Made by a program: the position numbers and the translations under genes
Assembly (NCBI GenBank): GCA_023271485.1
Contig: JALPXT010000021.1
Span: 1 to 16,089, forward strand
Direction: 5' to 3'
Origin: Dehalococcoidia bacterium
Lineage (GTDB): Bacteria; Chloroflexota; Dehalococcoidia; SZUA-161; SpSt-899
Length of the DNA stretch: 16,089 nt
Notes under the pieces: generated by a model
What the model saw: only the letters and a program-made list of their open reading frames with translations
The model's database searches: none
What the model was told of the DNA's origin: nothing
In this document: one piece after another, positions 4,616 through 13,402 of the stretch
Layout: every line of letters begins with the position of its first letter
Position numbering within the stretch: position 1 is the stretch's first letter

Positions 4616-5531
4616 AACGGAACCCTCCTACCATGAAACATATTAAGACCCAGGATAGCATCGCTTTTAGCATCAGGTTCAAAGTGGCATCGATGGTCTC
4701 TGGTTCGAGATGCGCATTTGCCTTCCCCAGTTTATATTGTCCTGCCTTTTCCAACTGCACATTGAGTGCGCCGGCAACGGCTGCCATCGGCCAGCCGGCG
4801 TTGGGGCTCTCGGTTTTGGAATGGTCACTGAACGTAGTTTGCCACGAGGCCCGGGTGTCTGCTTGACATAAGAACGCAGCGAAGATGAAGAGCAGGGCCG
4901 TCAGTCTTGCCGGTATAAAACTAAGCACGTCGTCCAACTTACTGGCAAATTTGCCCAAATACTCATATTTCCCATGATAGCCTACCATAGCATCCAGGGT
5001 ATTGACTACCCGATAGGCAATCGCTCCGGGGACACCAAAGAGCAAAAAATAGAACAGGGGGGCAACAAAGCTGTCGCAGGTATTCTCAGCTACCGACTCT
5101 ATGGTGGCTGAGACCACCAGAGGTCTTGGCAAACCATGAACATCCCGACTGACTAATGAGCGTAGCTCAAAGCGTGCTTCATCCAACTGGTCATTGACCA
5201 GAAGCTGCTTCACCTTAAGCGCAGATTGCCGCAGTGCCTTTGAACTAAAGGCGAATTTAAGAAGCATTCCCCCGATGATTATATAGGCCATAAAGTTAAG
5301 GCTCCTCAGATAGGAGAGTATAAAATAGGCCGGGGCTGCAAATAATCCTATAGCAACTAAGGTCATACCAGCCCCATAGACAAAGCCGGCGGACGGTGGT
5401 TGGTTTATACCGCCCCTCTCCAGAAAACCAATAACCTTTCCCATCCATACCACCGGGTGGACAGCGCGGGGTGGTTCACCCAGGATCAGGTCAATAGCCA
5501 GTGCCAGAGACAGTATTACTAAGATATCCAC
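4599..5531 (-). CDS. cbiB: Adenosylcobinamide-phosphate synthase
   Basis: Membrane enzyme that condenses adenosylcobyric acid with aminopropanol (phosphate) to give cobinamide (phosphate). The N-terminus has the family pattern: a hydrophobic start, then D-x-x-x-G-E-P-P-R-x-x-H-P-V-x-W-M-G (14-31). Several further membrane segments follow (about 45-80, 84-100, 155-180, 205-225, 285-307), with the conserved stretch SRDVHGLPRPLVVSATIESV and ENTCDSFVAPLFY in between, and AGWPMAAVAGAL near the end. Length (310) is typical. The start codon is GTG. A 63-base gap with no evident signal separates it from cbiZ. It overlaps cobD, whose product supplies its substrate. Confidence 0.93.
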   Translation of the reverse strand: MDILVILSLALAIDLILGEPPRAVHPVVWMGKVIGFLERGGINQPPSAGFVYGAGMTLVAIGLFAAPAYFILSYLRSLNFMAYIIIGGMLLKFAFSSKALRQSALKVKQLLVNDQLDEARFELRSLVSRDVHGLPRPLVVSATIESVAENTCDSFVAPLFYFLLFGVPGAIAYRVVNTLDAMVGYHGKYEYLGKFASKLDDVLSFIPARLTALLFIFAAFLCQADTRASWQTTFSDHSKTESPNAGWPMAAVAGALNVQLEKAGQYKLGKANAHLEPETIDATLNLMLKAMLSWVLICFMVGGFRFVFAT

Positions 5532-5594
5532 GCCTTCTTAATCCTGAAACCTGCCAAGGATGACGCGCTTGCTTGTAATCTTTAGAACGCCGGC

Positions 5595-6347
5595 TTAGTC
5601 AGCAGCGTTTAGCCCCTTTCTAATGGCATCAATGGCAGCTTGAGTAACCGCCTGGGCCATCATCTCACCAATCTTTGCGTGCCCGCCAACATAGGTGCAT
5701 TTGGCGCCTTTCCCCGATACCACCACAATCTGGTCGGTGCCGGTGCCTGTTGCCTGCCACTCAGGATTATACGAGCTTCTTATGTCCAACTCCTGCAGGG
5801 CAATAACTTTGGCTTCGGTTATGCTGATGAATGAAGCCGCTAAGGCGGCTGAATTAAGTGTGGCATTGGTAAACAAAATTGTGTTTATGGTGCCTACCTC
5901 TTGGGATTGTCCATTCTGCTCAATGTGACTTGCTCTGTCTTCTCCTATTCTCATGGCGTTTGTTCTGACGCCGGCAGTAACGAAGGCCAATACCCAAAAC
6001 TGTTCATAAACTTTCTCTGCCCAGGCTAGATGTTCCATATTTACCCCGGTAAGCAGAACAGCGGTCGTATTCCGGGGCAGGTCAAGTTCATTAAGCACTT
6101 CTTTTAAGTAGGTTTTCCACCTGGGGGGCGAGTGGGCGATCTCCCAGAGCGCCTTTGGGAGATGACAATTGCAAACTGTTTTTACCTTTCTAAACCCCTG
6201 CCGTCCGCTCAATACATTCCTGGCTTCGGGCAGGTGTAGAACCAGCACATTGGCCGGGATATTCCAAACCTGGTGATTAACAACCTCTCCCTTGATTCCG
6301 TGGAATTCCCCCAGCGCTTGCCTGGTAATACCCTCAGCCGCTTTCAT
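5595..6347 (-). CDS. cbiZ: Adenosylcobinamide amidohydrolase
   Basis: CbiZ hydrolyses the amide bond joining the aminopropanol arm to the corrin ring, turning (adenosyl)cobinamide or its analogues back into (adenosyl)cobyric acid. Family motifs: LLTGVNMEHLA (98-108), FVTAGVRTNAMRIG (122-135), TINTILFTNATLNSAAL (153-169), ALQELDIRSSYNP and ATGTGTDQIVVVSG (199-212). I start it at ATG 6347, with GGAGG five bases upstream, giving 250 residues and a 26-base gap after cbiA. A TTG at 6398 in the same frame would add 17 residues and overlap cbiA but has poor spacing. CbiZ is best known from archaea, where it serves salvage, and is patchy in bacteria, where it is used for remodelling. Here it sits inside a de novo operon directly before cbiB and cobD, which rebuild the arm. 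Confidence 0.9.
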   Translation of the reverse strand: MKAAEGITRQALGEFHGIKGEVVNHQVWNIPANVLVLHLPEARNVLSGRQGFRKVKTVCNCHLPKALWEIAHSPPRWKTYLKEVLNELDLPRNTTAVLLTGVNMEHLAWAEKVYEQFWVLAFVTAGVRTNAMRIGEDRASHIEQNGQSQEVGTINTILFTNATLNSAALAASFISITEAKVIALQELDIRSSYNPEWQATGTGTDQIVVVSGKGAKCTYVGGHAKIGEMMAQAVTQAAIDAIRKGLNAAD

Positions 6348-6373
6348 AAGTGCCTCCATTGTTAGATTTGTGC

Positions 6374-7756
6374 TTATATCTGCTTCCCGTGAGCGCAACT
6401 CTCCACGAACCGTTTGGCCAGCGAAATTTTGCTGCCGAAGTGGAGATGGAGATATGAGCCCAGAATGTTGGACTTCGGTCCCAATACAAAGCCCTCAAGC
6501 TGCTCCTGAGGCTCCAGAATGCGATAGGCTGCTTCCCTGGTTGGGGCCGGCAGCTTTGACCAGTGGAAGAGATGCCCGCGTAGACTCTCACCTCGCCGCG
6601 TCAAAATGTTGTCTTGCAGTGCTTCTGCTACAGTGTAGCCCATTCTCGCCCGCTTCTTTTGCATCTCCGCCCAGCCTGGAACAAGACCCGCCATGACATG
6701 CTTATTCCCTTCAAAATCAATGATGCCCTCTGAGATATACATCAACCCGCCGCACTCAGCGTAAATGGGAATCCCTGCTCCGGCTGCTTCCTTAAGGGCT
6801 CCCTTGAATTTGGCGTTTGCCGAAAGCCGGCCGGCATACATCTCAGGAAAGCCACCACCGATATAGACTCCCTGAATATCAGCCGGCAAACCGCTATCTT
6901 TCAATGGACTGATAAATGTTAACGCCGCTCCCCAGGCAGCCAGGAGATCGAGGTTATCCTGGTAATAGAAGCAAAACGCCTCATCCTGAGCCACGGCGAT
7001 GTTTGCCCTCACCGGCTCTTTCTTCTGAGGAAAGAGTTTGCTCCCTGTCATCTGTGGCAATGGCTCCGCCGTATTGGCTAAGCGCATAATGGCGGAGACA
7101 TCTACCATTGATTCCACCTGTTCTCTAACCATTTCGATATACTCGCTGAGTTCCCCTCCCTCAGCGGTGGGTATAAGTCCCAGATGTCGTTCGGGAAGGC
7201 GCAGATCGGCATTCTTCGGCAGAGCGCCCAATACAGGTACTCCTGCTCTCTTTTCGATAGCCTCGGTAACCCACTGCCGGTGCCTCGGGCTGCCCACGTT
7301 ATTCAGAATAACACCGGCCAGATTTACCTCGGGATCAAGCTGGCGGTAACCGAGGGCCACAGCGGCAGCACTACCGGCCATCTTGGCGACATCCATAATC
7401 AGAATCACTGGGGCCCTAAGGCATCTGGCAATCTCCGCGGTGCTGCCGGCGCCCTCCAGGCCGTTTCGCCCATCATAGAGTCCCATTACCCCTTCTACCA
7501 CAGCGACGTCAACCTTCCTGGCAGCTCGATCAAAAAGCTCAATCAGGGATTCCTGCGAAAGCATCCAGCTATCAAGGTTGCGGCAGGGTAGGCCTGCTGC
7601 CAGGGAAAGATACCCCGGGTCAATGTAATCCGGCCCACACTTGAAGGGCTGCACCTGCAGGCCTCGCTTCCTTAAAGCGGCAATGAGGCCGGCGGTGATG
7701 GTTGTTTTGCCCACCCCACTGCTTGTACCACCGATTACCAGTCTGGAGATGTTCAT
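6374..7756 (-). CDS. cbiA: Cobyrinic acid a,c-diamide synthase
   Basis: ATP- and glutamine-dependent amidation of the a and c carboxylates of cob(II)yrinic acid. The N-terminal half is a dethiobiotin-synthetase-like P-loop domain: GGTSSGVGKTT (9-19), KCGPDYIDPG (39-48), EGVMGLYDG (88-96) and LNNVGS. The C-terminal half is a class I (triad) glutamine amidotransferase domain with GVYIGGGFPE (296-305), nucleophile C335 in YAECGGLMY and the triad histidine in SYLHLHF (about 434-440). Length (460) is usual. It overlaps the cbiG-cbiH gene by four bases (ATGA), the sign of translational coupling. CbiP, the paralogue that amidates the other carboxylates, is longer and lacks this early-pathway context; the identity here is secure. 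Confidence 0.95.
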   Translation of the reverse strand: MNISRLVIGGTSSGVGKTTITAGLIAALRKRGLQVQPFKCGPDYIDPGYLSLAAGLPCRNLDSWMLSQESLIELFDRAARKVDVAVVEGVMGLYDGRNGLEGAGSTAEIARCLRAPVILIMDVAKMAGSAAAVALGYRQLDPEVNLAGVILNNVGSPRHRQWVTEAIEKRAGVPVLGALPKNADLRLPERHLGLIPTAEGGELSEYIEMVREQVESMVDVSAIMRLANTAEPLPQMTGSKLFPQKKEPVRANIAVAQDEAFCFYYQDNLDLLAAWGAALTFISPLKDSGLPADIQGVYIGGGFPEMYAGRLSANAKFKGALKEAAGAGIPIYAECGGLMYISEGIIDFEGNKHVMAGLVPGWAEMQKKRARMGYTVAEALQDNILTRRGESLRGHLFHWSKLPAPTREAAYRILEPQEQLEGFVLGPKSNILGSYLHLHFGSKISLAKRFVESCAHGKQI

Positions 7757-9594
7757 ATTTCACTACCCAGGTTGTATTTTGCCCCGTAGCCGCGGGGGGT
7801 TACCATCCACCTCCCGAAGGTGAAGGTGGTCGAGTTTCCGATGATGATAGTGGTGGACATGTCAATGTCAAAGTTCAGCATGTGTTCCAGATCGGTTAGG
7901 GTTATCTTTTGCCCCTGGCGATAGGCATTATTAACAATGCCAACCAGAGTAGAAGCAGGGCGGTATCGCAAGACAATTTCCATTGCCGCTGCCAGTTGGT
8001 GCGGTCGCTGCTTACTCTTTGGATTATAGATCACCAGGACGAAATCCCCCTGGGCGGCAAGTTCCAGCCGCCTGGCGATTTCTGTCCAGGGAGTGAGATA
8101 ATCGCTGAGGCTGATGGAGGCGAAATCATGGGTGAGAGGAGCACCGAGCAGGGCGGCAACGGCCGCAAGAGATAGCACACCCGGAATTACTTCCATATCA
8201 AAGCTGGTGGAGCATCCTTGCTCATGAACAATTTCACCCACGAGCCCAGCCATGCCATAGATGCCGGCATCTCCACCACAAACGACAGCCACCGTTTTTC
8301 CTTCTTCGGCCAGACTAATCGCCCTTTTCATCCTTTCAACCTCCCCTCCCATGCCGCCGGAAACGATCTCCTTTTGAGACAGAAATTGCTTGATTTGCTC
8401 AACATAGGTTTTATAGCCCACAACCACATCGCTCAAGAGAAGAACTTCCCTTGCCTTAAAGGTCATTTGTCCCGGATCGCCGGGCCCAATCCCTACCAGG
8501 AAAAGCTTCCCACGGCTTGCAGCTTCGCCAAAGTGCACACGGGCTATAGCGATGGTTACGTCGCCCCGCTTGGTCTTGGGCACTACCAGATCGGTAGCTC
8601 CGCTGCTGAGTAGCGCCGCCGGTTCGCATACCCCAGTCGTCCCCACGGCTTTGAGGGCGGCATCCGAAGGCTCAGAGGGACATTCCTTCTGCCTCAGGGC
8701 CTTGCTCTCGAAAAATTCTATAGATAGGTTATGTTTCCGGGCAAACTCTAAGAGACCCTGCTCATCTCTCTTCAGGTCAATGGTGGCAATATTCCTGATG
8801 CTCTTTGCCGAAAGCCCATGCTCCAAGAGAACTTGAGTGACAGTTTCCTCTATTTTCGAGCAGGTTACTCCTCGGTTGCAACCGATGCCAATCACCAGGC
8901 TCTTGGGGTGGTATCTGACCGCTCTATCGAGCAGTGCTTGATGTTCCTGACCCAAAAGCCGATCGGTGATGATCAATGCCGCCGGACAAGCAGAGTCCCC
9001 CAGGTCTTCAAGGCTGGAGAATTTACCAATATTCTCAGGAAGAGGCCCGGTCCACCAGTGCCTCTCACCGGCATCCTGATAGAGCCCCACATTATCACCA
9101 TTGACCATCGCCGCACTCACTTTAGTGACATTAGCTTCGCTCTCGAGTTCCCAGCCAAACTCTCGCCCTAGAAGGTCAACGGCGATGGTTCCGCTGACTT
9201 CGGATGCAGTGGTGACAACCGGCTGAGCACCAATATGGAAGGCCACGGTCGTTGCCAGGGCATTAGCCCCGCCCCGGTGACCGGAAAGAAGGCTCACCGC
9301 AAACTTGCCGGCCTCATCTAATACCACAACCGCCGGGTCCTGGTGCTTGCTCCTGAGCTTCGTCGCTATTGAACGCACGGCAATGCCCGCTGCCATAATA
9401 AGCACCAGGCTCTCATACTCAAGGAATGCCTTTCCCACCACCTCCTTTACCGGGTGTTGAAAGGAGTGTTCCCCGGGGATCTGCCCGGAAGCAAATTTGG
9501 CCGGAAGATATAAATGGCTTGCCGGCAGAAACCCATTCAACTGTCGTCCAAGCTTAACCCCTTTCCTGGTTATGGCGACGATGGCTATACTCAT
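7753..9594 (-). CDS. cbiGH: Bifunctional CbiG-CbiH: cobalt-precorrin-5A hydrolase / precorrin-3B C17-methyltransferase
   Basis: A 613-residue fusion. Residues 1 to about 360 are CbiG: AAGIAVRSIA (68-77), LLSGHRGGANALA (102-114) and GIGCNRG (236-242). CbiG opens the lactone and releases the C20 fragment as acetaldehyde. From about 362 a SAM-dependent tetrapyrrole methylase begins: KLFLVGIGPGDPGQMT, VVCGGDAGIYGMAG (437-450), IPGVLSLAAVAALLGAPLTHDF, and IYNPKSKQRP, which is CbiH/CobJ (C17 methylation with ring contraction). The two act at neighbouring steps, with CbiF between them. No frameshift or stop is seen at the join. Such fusions are known in other bacteria. Coupled by ATGA overlaps to cbiF upstream and cbiA downstream. 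Confidence 0.93.
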   Translation of the reverse strand: MSIAIVAITRKGVKLGRQLNGFLPASHLYLPAKFASGQIPGEHSFQHPVKEVVGKAFLEYESLVLIMAAGIAVRSIATKLRSKHQDPAVVVLDEAGKFAVSLLSGHRGGANALATTVAFHIGAQPVVTTASEVSGTIAVDLLGREFGWELESEANVTKVSAAMVNGDNVGLYQDAGERHWWTGPLPENIGKFSSLEDLGDSACPAALIITDRLLGQEHQALLDRAVRYHPKSLVIGIGCNRGVTCSKIEETVTQVLLEHGLSAKSIRNIATIDLKRDEQGLLEFARKHNLSIEFFESKALRQKECPSEPSDAALKAVGTTGVCEPAALLSSGATDLVVPKTKRGDVTIAIARVHFGEAASRGKLFLVGIGPGDPGQMTFKAREVLLLSDVVVGYKTYVEQIKQFLSQKEIVSGGMGGEVERMKRAISLAEEGKTVAVVCGGDAGIYGMAGLVGEIVHEQGCSTSFDMEVIPGVLSLAAVAALLGAPLTHDFASISLSDYLTPWTEIARRLELAAQGDFVLVIYNPKSKQRPHQLAAAMEIVLRYRPASTLVGIVNNAYRQGQKITLTDLEHMLNFDIDMSTTIIIGNSTTFTFGRWMVTPRGYGAKYNLGSEI

Positions 9595-10364
9595 AGTTTC
9601 CCTTTACGATATCCATGGCTGAAATTCTCGCTGTAGAGCCGGGAGCGACAGCCTTCTTCCTTTGCAGGGTCCAGGGAATTACCTACGAGTATCAATGCCT
9701 GCCTCTTTATACCCTGGGCTTTCACCCTCTCGGTGAGGTCCTCTAAGGTAGCGCGAATCACAATTTCATCCTCCCAACTTGCCCGGTAAACCACGGCCGC
9801 CGGGGTCTCCCTGGGGTATCCGCCCTCAAGGAGTTCTTGCACTACCTTCTCAATCATGCCCAAGCTTAGAAAGATCGCCAGTGTGGCCTGATGTGCCGCC
9901 AAGCTCTTGAGTCTCTCCCCATCGGGAACCGGAGTTCTCCCCTCCATTCGGGTGATGATCACCGTTTGAGAGATACCGGGGATGGTAAGCTCATTCTTGA
10001 GAGCAGCACCGGCGGCAAACAGCGAGCTTACGCCAGGGATAATCTCGTATTCAATGCCGTGTTTCCCCAGCAGATCCATTTGCTCCTGAATAGCCCCATA
10101 GATGCTGGGGTCGCCACTCTGAAGGCGGGCCACCGTCTTTCCCTGCTTCACTGCGCTGAGGATGATGTCGGTTGTTTCATCCAGAGTAAGCGAGGCGCTC
10201 TTATGTATCTTGGCATCGCTTCGCGCAAAGGAGCAGACTCGGGAATCAATTAGCGAATCGGCGTAGATGATAACATCCGCCTGCCCGATGATTCGCTTCC
10301 CCTTAATGGTAAGTAACTCAGGGTCGCCGGGACCTGCGCCAATAAAATAAACCTGAATTGCCAT
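9591..10364 (-). CDS. cbiF: Cobalt-precorrin-4 C11-methyltransferase
   Basis: SAM-dependent methylase that adds the C11 methyl to cobalt-precorrin-4. It starts VYFIGAGPGDPELLTIKG (5-22), has LQSGDPSIYG (81-90) for SAM binding, YEIIPGVSSLFAAGAALK and ELTIPGISQTVIITRMEGRTPVP, the last a CbiF/CobM-specific stretch that separates it from CbiH and CbiL. Residue count (257) is normal. The stop overlaps the cbiG-cbiH start (ATGA), and only three bases separate it from the cbiL stop upstream. Confidence 0.93.
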   Translation of the reverse strand: MAIQVYFIGAGPGDPELLTIKGKRIIGQADVIIYADSLIDSRVCSFARSDAKIHKSASLTLDETTDIILSAVKQGKTVARLQSGDPSIYGAIQEQMDLLGKHGIEYEIIPGVSSLFAAGAALKNELTIPGISQTVIITRMEGRTPVPDGERLKSLAAHQATLAIFLSLGMIEKVVQELLEGGYPRETPAAVVYRASWEDEIVIRATLEDLTERVKAQGIKRQALILVGNSLDPAKEEGCRSRLYSENFSHGYRKGKL

Positions 10365-10367
10365 TCT

Positions 10368-11087
10368 TCATCTCCGCACAATCACGAGGGAAAGATAATC
10401 TAAAGTCTTCCCCCTTAATCTCCTGATATCTCTGACTATTTCCTCATCCTCGGTGGTGCATCTTTTTATATAGATGCACTTATCTACCAGGTTCATCTCT
10501 TCGAGAACATCCAGAATTCTATCGAAGACGGCATTTACCTTGAGGAGAACCACGGTATCAAATGTTTGAAGCGTTTCCCGGAGAGCTTCGTCCTCATAAG
10601 TAGCCGGGATAGTGGCTACTCGCTCGCTACCGGTGGCAAGGGGGAGTAGTGCCCTGGCAGAGGCGGCATTGATGGAAGAGATGCCGGGCACTACCTCGAT
10701 GGACACCTCCGGATGGCGCTCCTGAAAGATGGAGAGGATATAGATAAATGTTCCGTAGAGCAGGGGATCCCCCTCGGTGACCAGGGCGCAGTCTCGCCCC
10801 TGGGTAAGGTGCTGCCAGATTTCCTCGACAGCTTTTTCCCAGTATGATTCCAATGCGCTCTTCTGCATCGGGAATATCAGCTTCACTACTTCTGGAGTCG
10901 ATCCCTTCACCAAGCTGCTAATTATTGAGCCGGCGTAGCTTTGGTGCCCCGCACCTTTGCTAGGGACAAAGATTACCGATACCTGAGAAAGGATGCGCTG
11001 TGCCTTGATGGTGATTAACTCCGGGTCTCCAGGCCCTACCCCTACTCCATAGAGCTGCCCAATTCCCTGATTTCTAATGTTCGCCAC
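10368..11087 (-). CDS. cbiL: Cobalt-factor-II C20-methyltransferase
   Basis: SAM-dependent methylase for the first C-methylation of the anaerobic pathway (C20 of cobalt-factor II). Seen: LYGVGVGPGDPELITIKAQR (12-31), a lysine-containing loop (VPSKGAGHQSYA) characteristic of CbiL/CobI, LVTEGDPLLYGTF (102-114) and VVPGISSINAASARALLPLA. I start it at GTG 11087, six bases after GAAAGG; a TTG two codons earlier lies right against that Shine-Dalgarno. Either start overlaps the 3' end of the cbiE-cbiT gene. Whether the substrate is the metallated form or precorrin-2 (CobI) cannot be read from sequence; the pathway context says CbiL. Confidence 0.92.
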   Translation of the reverse strand: MANIRNQGIGQLYGVGVGPGDPELITIKAQRILSQVSVIFVPSKGAGHQSYAGSIISSLVKGSTPEVVKLIFPMQKSALESYWEKAVEEIWQHLTQGRDCALVTEGDPLLYGTFIYILSIFQERHPEVSIEVVPGISSINAASARALLPLATGSERVATIPATYEDEALRETLQTFDTVVLLKVNAVFDRILDVLEEMNLVDKCIYIKRCTTEDEEIVRDIRRLRGKTLDYLSLVIVRR

Positions 11088-12321
11088 TTTCAACCTTTCG
11101 CCATCCGCTAATTACAAACACTGGATTTAATGCCTCCAGACGGGTTAGACCGGCTATATCTTTACTGCGAGCTATGTTGATCAGTATTACCTCAGTCGTA
11201 AATCCTCTTGCCTGAAGGCCACCGATTGCGATATTCATGCTCTCCAAGGTAGCGGCATTAATTACAATGCACCCCCGAGTCTTGAGCCGGCGGCAAGCAA
11301 TATCTAATATTCCTTCCATTTGCCCGCCGCTGCCCCCAATGAAGACCACATTCGGAGCGGGTAAATCGCCCAGGCCATCTGGAGCAAGAGCGGAAACGAC
11401 CTTAACCTGGGATGCGCCGAACTTGGCAATGTTTTTCTCGATAATCGCTATATCTTCTTCATTCTTTTCTATAGCGAAGATGCGAGCATTTGGGGCAAGA
11501 AGAGAGGCTTCGATGGAGACCGCCCCCGATCCGGCACCGATGTCCCACACCACACTGTTGGCGGCAAGACGCATCTTTGCCAGGCTCACCGCCCTGACCT
11601 CCAGTTTTGTGATGAGACCCATTTTGGGTCTGCGCTGATAGAATTCCTCGTCAGGTATCCCCGGCAGGCGATGTTCATTCCCCGTTCTTTGCTGTTCCTT
11701 GAGTAAAATCAGGATATTGAGGGATGAAAAGCTCATCTTGCTTAAGCTGTAGAGGTTGGTTTCAGTGATCCTTTCATTTGCCTCACCCAGATCTTCACAG
11801 ACACAGGCCTGGTAGCCATCTATTCCGTGTGCCAGTAGAATCCTGGCAATAGCGGCAGGGTTATTTTCCTGGTCAGTAAAGATGCCAATCTTATGGCTTA
11901 ATCGCACCGCCTTGATAATGTCCTCGATGGGTCTGGAGTGGACACTGAGAAAAGTAGCATCGTCCCAGCTTTCCTTGATCCGGGCAAAGGCCAGTTGCAT
12001 CGAGCTTACATTGGGGATTATCTCAAAGATGTCCTTACCCAGTTTGCCGATCAGATATTTGGCAATTCCATAAAAGCCAGGGTCACCTGATGCCAGTACC
12101 GCCATCCGTTTCTGCCCCAGATTAACTTTGATTTGCTCACTTATCTCAGCCAGGTTATTTCTAATAATAATTCGTCGCCCTATCGTTGAGGTAAACATAT
12201 CAAGCAGCCTCTTACCACCAAAAAGTATCTCTGCTCCATCAATAATGTGGCGAGTTTCAGGTGCAAGACTGGAAACCCCACCGGGGCCAATCCCGATGAT
12301 GTAAACCTTATCCCTGGACAT
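11074..12321 (-). CDS. cbiET: CbiET fusion: precorrin-6Y C5,15-methyltransferase, decarboxylating
   Basis: Residues 1-208 form CbiE, a tetrapyrrole methylase (VYIIGIGPGG 6-15, VLASGDPGFYGIAKYL 75-90, IIPNVSSMQLAFARI 101-115). After a short linker with GIPDEEFYQ, residues from about 230 on form CbiT, a Rossmann SAM methyltransferase with motif I VVWDIGAGSGAVSIEA (257-272), acidic AIEKNEED and the glycine-rich FIGGSGGQ. Together they methylate C5 and C15 and decarboxylate the C12 acetate arm. The same fusion is CobL in the aerobic pathway; neighbours such as CbiD and CbiG place this one in the anaerobic route. It overlaps cbiD by 14 bases. Confidence 0.93.
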   Translation of the reverse strand: MSRDKVYIIGIGPGGVSSLAPETRHIIDGAEILFGGKRLLDMFTSTIGRRIIIRNNLAEISEQIKVNLGQKRMAVLASGDPGFYGIAKYLIGKLGKDIFEIIPNVSSMQLAFARIKESWDDATFLSVHSRPIEDIIKAVRLSHKIGIFTDQENNPAAIARILLAHGIDGYQACVCEDLGEANERITETNLYSLSKMSFSSLNILILLKEQQRTGNEHRLPGIPDEEFYQRRPKMGLITKLEVRAVSLAKMRLAANSVVWDIGAGSGAVSIEASLLAPNARIFAIEKNEEDIAIIEKNIAKFGASQVKVVSALAPDGLGDLPAPNVVFIGGSGGQMEGILDIACRRLKTRGCIVINAATLESMNIAIGGLQARGFTTEVILINIARSKDIAGLTRLEALNPVFVISGWRKVESGEH

Positions 12322-13399
12322 TAGCCCTCCCCAAAATGATGCCGCTGTAATCAGTCATTACGCACTCCACCTCAAGTGCCCCTTTCACATACTCCCGGCA
12401 CTTGCAAGCTGCCAACACGCAGAGCTTGTCGCATATTCCAGGAACATCACTCGGGGCTAATATCTTCAAAAAATGGTGAGCGGTGACTGCTTTTTTCACC
12501 GCAATTATCGTGGTCTTGGGCAGGCCGCAACTTGCGGCCACCCCAGCCAGGAAATTCATATCCACCCTGGAATCGTTGACATGGGTATGGAGATGCCCGG
12601 CGGCTATTTTGCTTAGTTTGCCCACCATACCCCATATTATGACCTTGGCGAGCCCCTTTCCGGCGCACTCCTTAATGGCATGACTAACGAAGTCTCCCAT
12701 CTGGATAAATGACTCCTGAGGAAGGATGAGTTCTCTCTGGGCGAACCTTTCGCTTCGCCTTCCCGTGGTGAGTACCGCCTCCTGGCAGCCACAAGCGACG
12801 GCTATATCCAATGCCTGAGAGATCGAGACCTTGTAAGCCTCAACCGAGTATGGTATGACCACACCGGTGGTTCCTATGATGGATATACCACCTTCTATCC
12901 CCAGCCGACGATTTAGGGTTCTTTTAGCTAGTTCCTCACCCTGGGGGACTGAGATTATCACCCGTATGCCTTTGCTCTCAGGTCCCACTGCTTCCCTGAC
13001 GGACTGGGCAATCATCCGGCGGGGCACCTTATTGATAGCAGCCATTCCCACTGGTATCTCCAGGCCAGGCTTGGTGATCATGCCCACGCCCTTTCCCCCA
13101 TCAATGGTAATATCCCGCTCGTCCCCCCAGGATACAGCGGCACAGATTTCCGCCCCATCGGTCACATCAGGATCGTCGCCGGCGTCCTTTATCACCGAGC
13201 AGGATGCCTCAAGGTTATTGAATACACAGCGGCTCACCGCAAAATTTACCCTTTCCCCCGCAGGAAGAGTAATTTCAACCTGCTCAACCATCCTCTGGTT
13301 GGTCAGGGCGAGAGCCGCTGCCTTGGCTGCCGCCGCGGCACAGGCACCGGTGGTATAGCCGGTGCGCAAGGGATGGTTATTTTTTTCTTCAGTCGTCAT
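12308..13399 (-). CDS. cbiD: Cobalt-precorrin-5B C1-methyltransferase
   Basis: Adds the C1 methyl in the anaerobic pathway and is the clearest marker for that route. The N-terminal motif LRTGYTTGACAAAAAKAA (11-28) is diagnostic. Further family stretches include DAGDDPDVTDGAEI, GGKGVGMITKPGLEIPVG, AINKVPRRMI and GTTGVVIPYS. The C-terminal part has EAVLTTGRRSE and GMVGKLSKIAAGHLHTHVNDSRVDM. Length (363) is typical. Three bases separate it from the cbiO stop, with AGGA about eight bases before the ATG. Confidence 0.96.
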   Translation of the reverse strand: MTTEEKNNHPLRTGYTTGACAAAAAKAAALALTNQRMVEQVEITLPAGERVNFAVSRCVFNNLEASCSVIKDAGDDPDVTDGAEICAAVSWGDERDITIDGGKGVGMITKPGLEIPVGMAAINKVPRRMIAQSVREAVGPESKGIRVIISVPQGEELAKRTLNRRLGIEGGISIIGTTGVVIPYSVEAYKVSISQALDIAVACGCQEAVLTTGRRSERFAQRELILPQESFIQMGDFVSHAIKECAGKGLAKVIIWGMVGKLSKIAAGHLHTHVNDSRVDMNFLAGVAASCGLPKTTIIAVKKAVTAHHFLKILAPSDVPGICDKLCVLAACKCREYVKGALEVECVMTDYSGIILGRANVQG

Positions 13400-13402
13400 A
13401 CA

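Noticed and set aside
5532..5594. Possible cobalamin riboswitch in the largest gap within the operon
   Set aside because: Only 63 bases and no B12-box-like sequence. The operon leader, where such a switch would be expected, lies beyond the right edge.
8218..9171. Long plus-strand frames opposite the cbiG-cbiH gene (and similar ones opposite cbiD, cbiET, cbiA and cbiM)
   Set aside because: They are antisense to genes with complete family motifs and have no recognisable domains or start signals.
11074..12321. CbiET as CobL of the aerobic pathway
   Set aside because: CbiD, CbiG and an ECF cobalt importer are in the same operon, and no CobG or CobNST is seen, so the anaerobic assignment is preferred.
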